This document shows, in pieces, positions 57,800 to 64,000 of a DNA stretch of 64,000 nt. The DNA is from Solanum dulcamara (taxonomy: Eukaryota; Streptophyta; Magnoliopsida; Solanales; Solanaceae): assembly GCF_947179165.1 (NCBI RefSeq), contig NC_077248.1:7623256-7687255 (forward strand). The letters are read 5' to 3'. The stretch's first letter is position 1. The number at the start of each line of letters is the position of its first letter. The notes beneath the pieces are model-generated. The model was not told the DNA's origin. It saw nothing but the letters and a program-made list of their open reading frames with translations, and made no database searches. The translations under genes and the position numbers were made by a program.

Positions 57800-58920
57800 A
57801 AATAAATCAAATTTCCCTAAAATTGGCAGCAAAACTTACTTTAGCATTTTTATTATATAAACGTTTAAATACCCCCTTAACAACTTTTAAGTGAATTATA
57901 TATCCCCCTAAAGGGTGATGTGGTAGAGGGAGTACACTCACTCTCCTAAAAGCGCGTGAAATAATAAAAAATAAAAAAACTGAATGACAAAATCGTACAC
58001 ATGGCTTTTTTTATTGGGCAATATATAAATAAAATTTTAAAATATTTTTTTTATAAATTAAAATTTTAAAATATATATGAAATTTCTTGTTTAGAGGTAA
58101 ATGAAATTCGGGCTTCCATTTTTCTAAAAAATATTTAATTTTTTTCTCTCTTTATTTTGTTGTCTTCCCTAAATACTTGCTTCCCCATTAAAGCACTCCT
58201 TATACCTTTTCTTCTTCCATATTAGCCATTTCTTCCTTCATCTTCATTCCCACCTCACCAACCCTTCATTAATCCACAAAATCCAACACCAACATCATAT
58301 TATTGAATGATAACTTTCTTGAATTTTGATTGATCCATTTTAATTTCTATTAGTTGTGATGCAAAAATGTGGGTCTATTAATTTTTTTATACAACTTTCA
58401 TTTTGTATTTGAATTATATAAAAAAGGCTTTCAAAAAATATCATTCTCCTAAAAGCAGATTTGTGGGGGTGGGTTGGGGGAGAGGGGATTCGAAGTTGAA
58501 GATTGAAAATGATCGGAAAAAAAGTAATGGCCGAAAATGGTGAAAATCAAGAAAGGAGAAAGAAGGGGAGGGGGGAGGGTAGAAGAGAAGTGTTTAAAAA
58601 GGTGGGACTCACATATTAAAAATATTTAAAATTAATTAATACGATTTCACATTTTAAATTTAGAAAATGATTTTTTAATTAATTAACTAATTAATTGGTT
58701 AGTGTAATGAATTTTAAAAAGTGTTTAAGAAAAAAGGTGAATAAGTCAAAAAAAATAATTAATAATATGGTGCTTACATGACTATTATGTGGCGGGTGAA
58801 AATGGTATAATATTCTCAGGTGATACTTAATTCACTTGAAATTTATTAAAGAAAATATTTAAATGCGTGTATAATTAAAGTGCTAACTGCTAAGTAAATT
58901 TTACTATCAAATTCAGAAGA
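57800..58920. mobile_element. Fold-back / terminal-inverted-repeat element, non-autonomous
   Basis: The left part near 57800-57910 (aaaacttactttagcatttttattatataaacgtttaaata...aagtgaattatatatc) is similar to the reverse complement of 58800-58920 (gtaaaatttacttagca...ctttaattatacacgcatttaaata...aagtgaattaagtatc), giving imperfect inverted repeats of about 65-100 bp. The interior (57960-58790) has no transposase; it contains pyrimidine-rich stretches and a G-rich tract (58460-58590). No clear target duplication was found. Confidence 0.55.
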
Positions 58921-59030
58921 GATTTAATATATTTCTTATAAAAATAAGTTCGGGGATTTGATATATTTCTTTAAAAAGAAGTTGGATGAAGGATAAATAT
59001 GATATAAAATAAATTAACTGGGCAAATTAA

Positions 59031-59235
59031 TGCAGAAAAGATAAAAAGAAAACAAGAGGAGCAGAAGAGTTTTGCCGTGTATTGCAGTATTTTCTCTCTG
59101 TGTTCTATCTTGTGTGTTCCTTTTTTTGCACAGAATTGTGCCTATTATATAGGCAAGAGAGTTTGATTACATACCAAGTGGGCAAGTTGCCCACTTACAA
59201 GTGAGGCCCACTTGGAAAACATCCAATACCTAACA
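59031..59235 (-). repeat. 3' LTR of the copia element
   Basis: On the minus strand a polypurine tract AAGGGGGAG (59236-59244) is followed at 59235 by TGTTAGGTATTGGATG, the LTR start. A TATA-like tatataataggc region follows, and the LTR ends ...TTTTCTGCA at 59031. Length is about 205 bp. The polypurine tract and TG...CA ends support the call; the opposite LTR is not in the window. Confidence 0.72.
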
Positions 59236-59244
59236 CTCCCCCTT

Positions 59245-62200
59245 GGATGTCAAGAATATTCTAGTTAAAAAAAAATATACATATATTTATTCTGAACCTC
59301 CATAAATGTTGTGCCTCGTTAAAATCTTACTTAGGAAAAACACAGTGGGAAAAAGCCAATGAAGAAAAAAGAGTACACACATCTGGTAATACGCATTGAG
59401 TGTTGCCTCATTAAAAACCTTACTAGGAAAACCTAGTGGGATAAAACCTTAAGTAAGGGAAAAAGAGTACAGCGCGTATTTTACTTCCCCTGATGAAAAC
59501 TTCATTTGATATTTTGGAGACGGTGCATTCCAATCTTATATCTTAGTTTCTCAAAAGTTGATGTTGGTAATGCCTTTGTGAATAAATCTGCAAGATTATC
59601 ACTAGAACGAAGTTGTTGTACATTAATATCACCATTCTTCGAAGATCATATGTGAAGAATAATTTTGGTGAAATATGTTTCGTTCTGTCTTCTTTTATGA
59701 AACCACCTTTCAACTGAGCTATACACGCGACATTGTCTTCGAATATGACTGTGGGTACTTTAACATCATTTTCCAGGCCGCATTTTTCTTTGATGAACTG
59801 TATCATCGATCTCAACCACACGCATTCTCTACTTACTTCATGAATTGCTATTATTTCGGCATGATTTGAAGAAGTAGCAACAATAGACTGCTTTGTAGAT
59901 TGCTATAATATAACAGTTTTTCCGTGTGTAAATAGATAGTCTGTCTGAGATCGAGCTTTATGTGGCTCTGATAAATAACCTGCATTTGCATAACCAATAA
60001 GGTCTATGTAACCTTTGTTAGTATAAAATAAACCTATATCAATAGTACCCTTCAGGTATCGCAGAATATGTTTGATACCATTTCAATGCCTTCGCATTAG
60101 GGATGAACTATACCTTGCTAGCAAATTAACAAAAAAATGTTATATCAGGTCTAGTTGCATTAGCAAGATACATAAGTGCATCAATAGCACTGAGATATGA
60201 TACTTCAGGACCAAGAATTTCTTCATCCCCTTCTAGAGGTCGAAGTTGATCTTTTTCCACTTCAAGTGATCGAACAATCATTGGAGTACTTAATGGATGT
60301 GCTTTGTCCATGTAAAATCTTTTTAAGATTTTCTCAGTGTAGGCAGATTGATGGACAAAAACCTCGTTTGCTAAATGTTCAATCTGCAAACCTAGACAAA
60401 GTTTTGTCTTTCCAAGGTCTTTCATTTCAAATTCTTTCTTTAGATATTCAATTGCCTTTTGGACCTCTTCAGAGGTTCCAATGAGATTTATGTCATCAAC
60501 ATAAATGGCGAATATAACAAACTCTGATTTCGTTTTCTTAATAAAAACACATGGACTAATGACATCATTTATATAGCCTTCATTTATTAAGTACTCACTA
60601 AGGCGATTATACCACATACGCCCTGATTGTTTTAGACCATATAATGATCTTTGCATTTTTATTGAGTACATCTTCCGAGACTTATTACATGCTTCAGGCA
60701 ATTTTAGTCCTTCTTGAATTTTCATTTAAATTTCATTATCAAGTGAACCATAAAGGTAAGTTGTAACTACATCCATTAGATGTATTTCAACATTTTTATG
60801 TACAACTAGACTAATGAGATATCGAAATGTTATTCCATCCATAACAGGTGAATATGTTTCTTCATAGTTGACCCCCGGTCTTTGAGAGAATCCTTGTGCA
60901 ACAAGGCGTGTCTTGTATCTTACAATTTCATTTCTCTCATTTCGTTTTCACATAAAAATCCATTTATAGCCAACTGGTTTAACACCTTCAGGGGTCTGGA
61001 GTACAGGTCCAAAAACCTTACGTTTAGCAAGTGAGTCTAATTCTGATTGAATTGCCTTTTGCAATTCTAGCCAATCACATCTACGTCGACATTCTTCGAC
61101 GGATTTAGGCTCAAGACTTTCACTATCTTGCATGAGGTTAATTGCAACATTATATGCAAAAGCGTTATCCATCGTAATTTTCGATCGATCTAAATTTATC
61201 TCATCACTGATAGAACTTATTGAAAGTTCTTCATTCACTTGAATCTTGGGTTCACTGATTTCTTCAGGAATATCGGGATTACTTAAATCTTGACCTTCTT
61301 CAAGCGGTTCTTTTGTAGTATCATCTTTATTATTTTTCACACTTCTCTTTTTAGGATTTTTATCCTTTGAACTCAATGGTCTACTATGCTTCAGGCGTGT
61401 TTGGGATTCAGAAGTTATGATACTAGTAAATGGTCTTTTTGGGACATCAATCCGGATATGCACATTCACTGTATGGATATGTGACTTATTTATCCATTTT
61501 AAATCAGTAAATGCATCTGGCATTTGATTTACTATTCTCTGTAAGTGGATGATCTTCTGGACCTCCTGCTCACATGTGCGAGTGCGTGGATCAAAATGAG
61601 ATAGTGATGAAACTTTCCACGTAATTTTTTTTATCTTTTTCGGGTTCCTTTTTCTCTCTCCCTAATGGCGGGAAAATTATTTCATCAAACCGATAATTTG
61701 CAAATCGAGCAGTGAATAAGTCTCCAGTCAACGGTTTAAGGTATCGAATTATAGAGGGTGAGTCAAACCCAACATATATGCCCAACCTTCGTTGAGGGCC
61801 CATCTTTGTACGTTGTGGTGGCGCTACAGCCACGTATATGACACAACCAAAAATTCTTAGATGGGCTATATTTGGCTCATGTCCAAATACTAATTGTGAC
61901 AGAGAGTATTTATTATAATGTGTCGGTCTGAGACGTACAAGTGCTGCTGCATGTAAAATAGCATGACCCCAAACAGTAATTGATAATTTTATTTTCATTA
62001 GTAGAGGCCTTGCTATCAATTGTAGACGCTTTATAAATGACTCTGCAAGGCCATTTTGAGTATGAACATGAGCAACAGAATGTTCAATTTTTATCCCAAT
62101 TGATAAGTAATAATGATTAAAAGCTTGAGATGTAAATTCTCCTGCATTATCAAAACGAATGGCCTTAATTGGATAATCTAGAAATTGCGCTCTCAATCTT

Positions 62201-62365
62201 ATTATTTGTGCTAACAACTTCGCAAACGCCAGGTTGCGAGATGATAAGAGGCACACATGAGATCATCTAGATGATGCATCTATTATGACCATAAAATATC
62301 TAAACAATCCACTAGGTGGATGAATAGGTCCACATATGTAATGACCTTGAGGGTGATTTTCGAAA
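59245..62365 (-). pseudogene. Ty1-copia pol, well preserved but 5'-truncated
   Basis: Minus-strand order. Integrase at 62256-61591 (IKAIRFDNAGEFTSQ, NGLAESFIKRL, then GIYVGFDSPSIIRYL). A linker with many Ser, Glu and Lys follows. Reverse transcriptase runs from about 61070 (QSELDSLAKRKVFGPV, GYKWIFM) through 60725-60126 (RSLYGLKQSGRMWYNRL, FAIYVDDINLIG, LYLA-type MYLANATRPD). RNase H at about 59821-59600 includes IFEDNVACIAQLKGGFIK. A few stop codons and frameshifts interrupt an otherwise continuous reading, so it is recent compared with the other copia remnants here. Gag, protease and the 5' LTR are missing; the break near 62365 abuts a gypsy LTR. Confidence 0.88.
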
Positions 62366-64000
62366 ATTTGTACAAAACATGCGTGAACAGTAACACGCGT
62401 GAACAATAACTTTTGTGCAGAAAATACCCCTTTCTTCCCATTTCAATATTTTTCATCATTTGTTTGAGTTCTTGAACTCCTTGAGGTGATTTGAGAAGAG
62501 ATTTTTGAGGCAAAGTGTTGGGTAAGTGATTTTTGACCTAAAACCTTCCTTTTTCATTAAGTTTTTGACGATTTTAACTCTTAAATTTTAGTTTCAAATC
62601 CCAAAAATCTTTGTTTCTTTCCTAATCCGAATTTAAGGAAAATTGTGATTTCCAACTCGTTTTGAGCTCTATTTTTATGGGGTTTTCAACCATGAGTTCC
62701 TTATTACCAATAGAATGGGATTGTTCAATAAATTTCCATATTTGACCCTTTTCGAAAATAGTTAATTTTTGGACCATTTTACCCACGGTTCCAAAACCTA
62801 TCAATATGGGTGTCATTGGACTCCTTGTGACGTGTATATTTCATTATTGATAGTGGGTTGTCATTCTGAGCGCTGAATTCGAGAGTTGCTTGTCCGGTGG
62901 AGGTATTCGAGTGCGGTTTCGGCAATTGAGATAGATTTGGTTATTCTTCTTTGAGACTGAAATGGGGCAATTAGTCATTCATATGTTATAGACTTTGGGA
63001 TGGGGTTGTAGTATGAGTTGAGAATGTTATACATATTGTGATACCCGTGTGGGGGCTTATTTATTAATATGTTGCAGTGTGGATTTATTTGTATTACATA
63101 GACGGGTAGGGGCCTTATTGGTTATCTTATTTGCTTTGAGAGCATGTGATTCGTGATTTGCCTAAGAGAGAGACTTGAATATATTATTTGACTTGTGATG
63201 CCCGCCTGAGGGGTTGAGTTGGGGATGTTGAACATGCTTGAGTATTGAAATATTGTTGAGAAAGGGGTGAATATTTAAATTGAAGTATTTTCTTCCCAAT
63301 ATTATTTATTGAGGGTGAATATCATGTGTAGGTTAAGTTTTGAGAACTTTGAACCTTGTATCAAATATGAGTTGAATATTACTTTCATACCGTATTTGTT
63401 TTGATGCATTCATCCCCATTCATCATATCACGAAACATGGGAAGTTGAGAAATATGGAAATTCTTTTTGAGAAAGAAAATGAAACACCTTTAAACCTTTG
63501 TATCTTGAGTCCCTGACCGAGCCAGTTTTTCGGCAGGGTAGTGGATGCATTGTGATCCCTTAACCACGAGGAGGTGGCAAGGATGATGAGATATTATGAT
63601 TGAGGTATATGGTATGCGAAACCCCCATGGGCCCTGCTTGGTAGCACAGCTCAGCAGGTGTATACGACAGTCTGTGCGACAGTCTTGATTCCACCGTACC
63701 ACCACATCATTGCATCATCATATTGCATTGCATTACATTGATATTTGTGCTGCTTGAATTATCTGGTTAATTGTGATTATGAGCTGTTATTATGGGTTTA
63801 CTTTACTCGCGTCAATATATATATAAACTGACGGCACCGATGCCGAAGTAGGACTTTTCTGTATGCAGGTGGAAGCGTTCCTTAGTTTATTTCATAGGTT
63901 TGATTAATTCCTTATACTCAGTCAGCTAAAACCTACTGAGTACATGTGAATTGTACTCACCCCTACTTTTGTATCCCTTTTTGATGCAGATACTAGTCGG
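62366..64000 (+). repeat. Gypsy-type LTR fragment running off the window
   Basis: Typical LTR text of a Solanaceae gypsy family in plus orientation: gcgtgaacagtaacacgcgtgaacaataac at the start, a central stretch with tgtgatacccgtgtggggg and gatgcccgcctgagggg, a part with ttcggcagggtagtgg and ccaccacatcattgcatcatca, and the closing ctactgagtacatgtgaattgtactcacccctac. The last corresponds to the complement of text near position 70-110 of the window. No gene is present; the minus-strand frames 62283-62513, 62622-62816 and 63490-63705 are not credible. Confidence 0.7.

Overview
The window is plant nuclear DNA, almost certainly from a Solanaceae genome. It is AT-rich, with isolated intron-containing genes in long repeat-rich intergenic DNA. 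The repeats have a nightshade flavour: a tRNA-derived SINE with the TS-type layout, an RTE LINE ending in a TTG-repeat tail, Cassandra/TRIM-like short LTR elements, and gypsy LTRs starting TGTAACGACCC. The P450 resembles the CYP76A group first described in eggplant. Genus and species cannot be fixed from this sequence alone.

Layout. 1-4272: a gypsy-type LTR split by a younger solo LTR of the same superfamily, with a perfect 5-bp target duplication. 4.3-14.5 kb: non-coding DNA holding a MITE, a diverged segmental duplication, a Mutator-like element nested in another terminal-inverted-repeat element, and a small hairpin in front of the P450. 14.6-16.7 kb (+): a complete two-exon CYP76A-like cytochrome P450. 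16.7-24.3 kb: a decayed Ty1-copia element on the minus strand, part of whose LTR lies inverted directly against the P450 stop codon. 24.4-25.4 kb: nested TRIM-like elements. 25.7-27.9 kb (+): a complete intronless subtilase. 28.0-29.9 kb: a copia fragment (-). 30.0-30.4 kb: a truncated copy of the same subtilase, cut by the 5' LTR of a decayed Tnt1-like copia element (30.4-33.9 kb, +). 34.6 kb (-): a tRNA-Leu(UAA). 37.1-41.1 kb (-): a complete ten-exon HD2-type histone deacetylase. One of its introns looks like a minor-spliceosome (U12) AT-AC intron. 42.8-56.9 kb: a patchwork of gene fragments, including two exons of a galactose mutarotase pseudogene, an RTE LINE tail and a solo LTR; part of it may be Helitron-derived. 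56.9-58.9 kb: a MITE and a fold-back element. 59.0-62.4 kb (-): a fairly well preserved copia element lacking its 5' part. 62.4-64.0 kb: a gypsy LTR running off the window.

The convincing host genes are three protein genes (P450, subtilase, HD2 deacetylase) and one tRNA. They belong to unrelated processes (specialised oxidation, extracellular proteolysis, chromatin/nucleolar regulation) and show no sign of working together. Most of the informative structure is the order in which mobile elements inserted, recombined and rearranged around them. I found no operon-like, defence-like or otherwise new multi-gene system. The strongest unusual observations are the U12-type intron, the inverted LTR segment at the P450 stop codon, the duplicated subtilase interrupted by a retrotransposon, and the gene-fragment patchwork at 43-56 kb.
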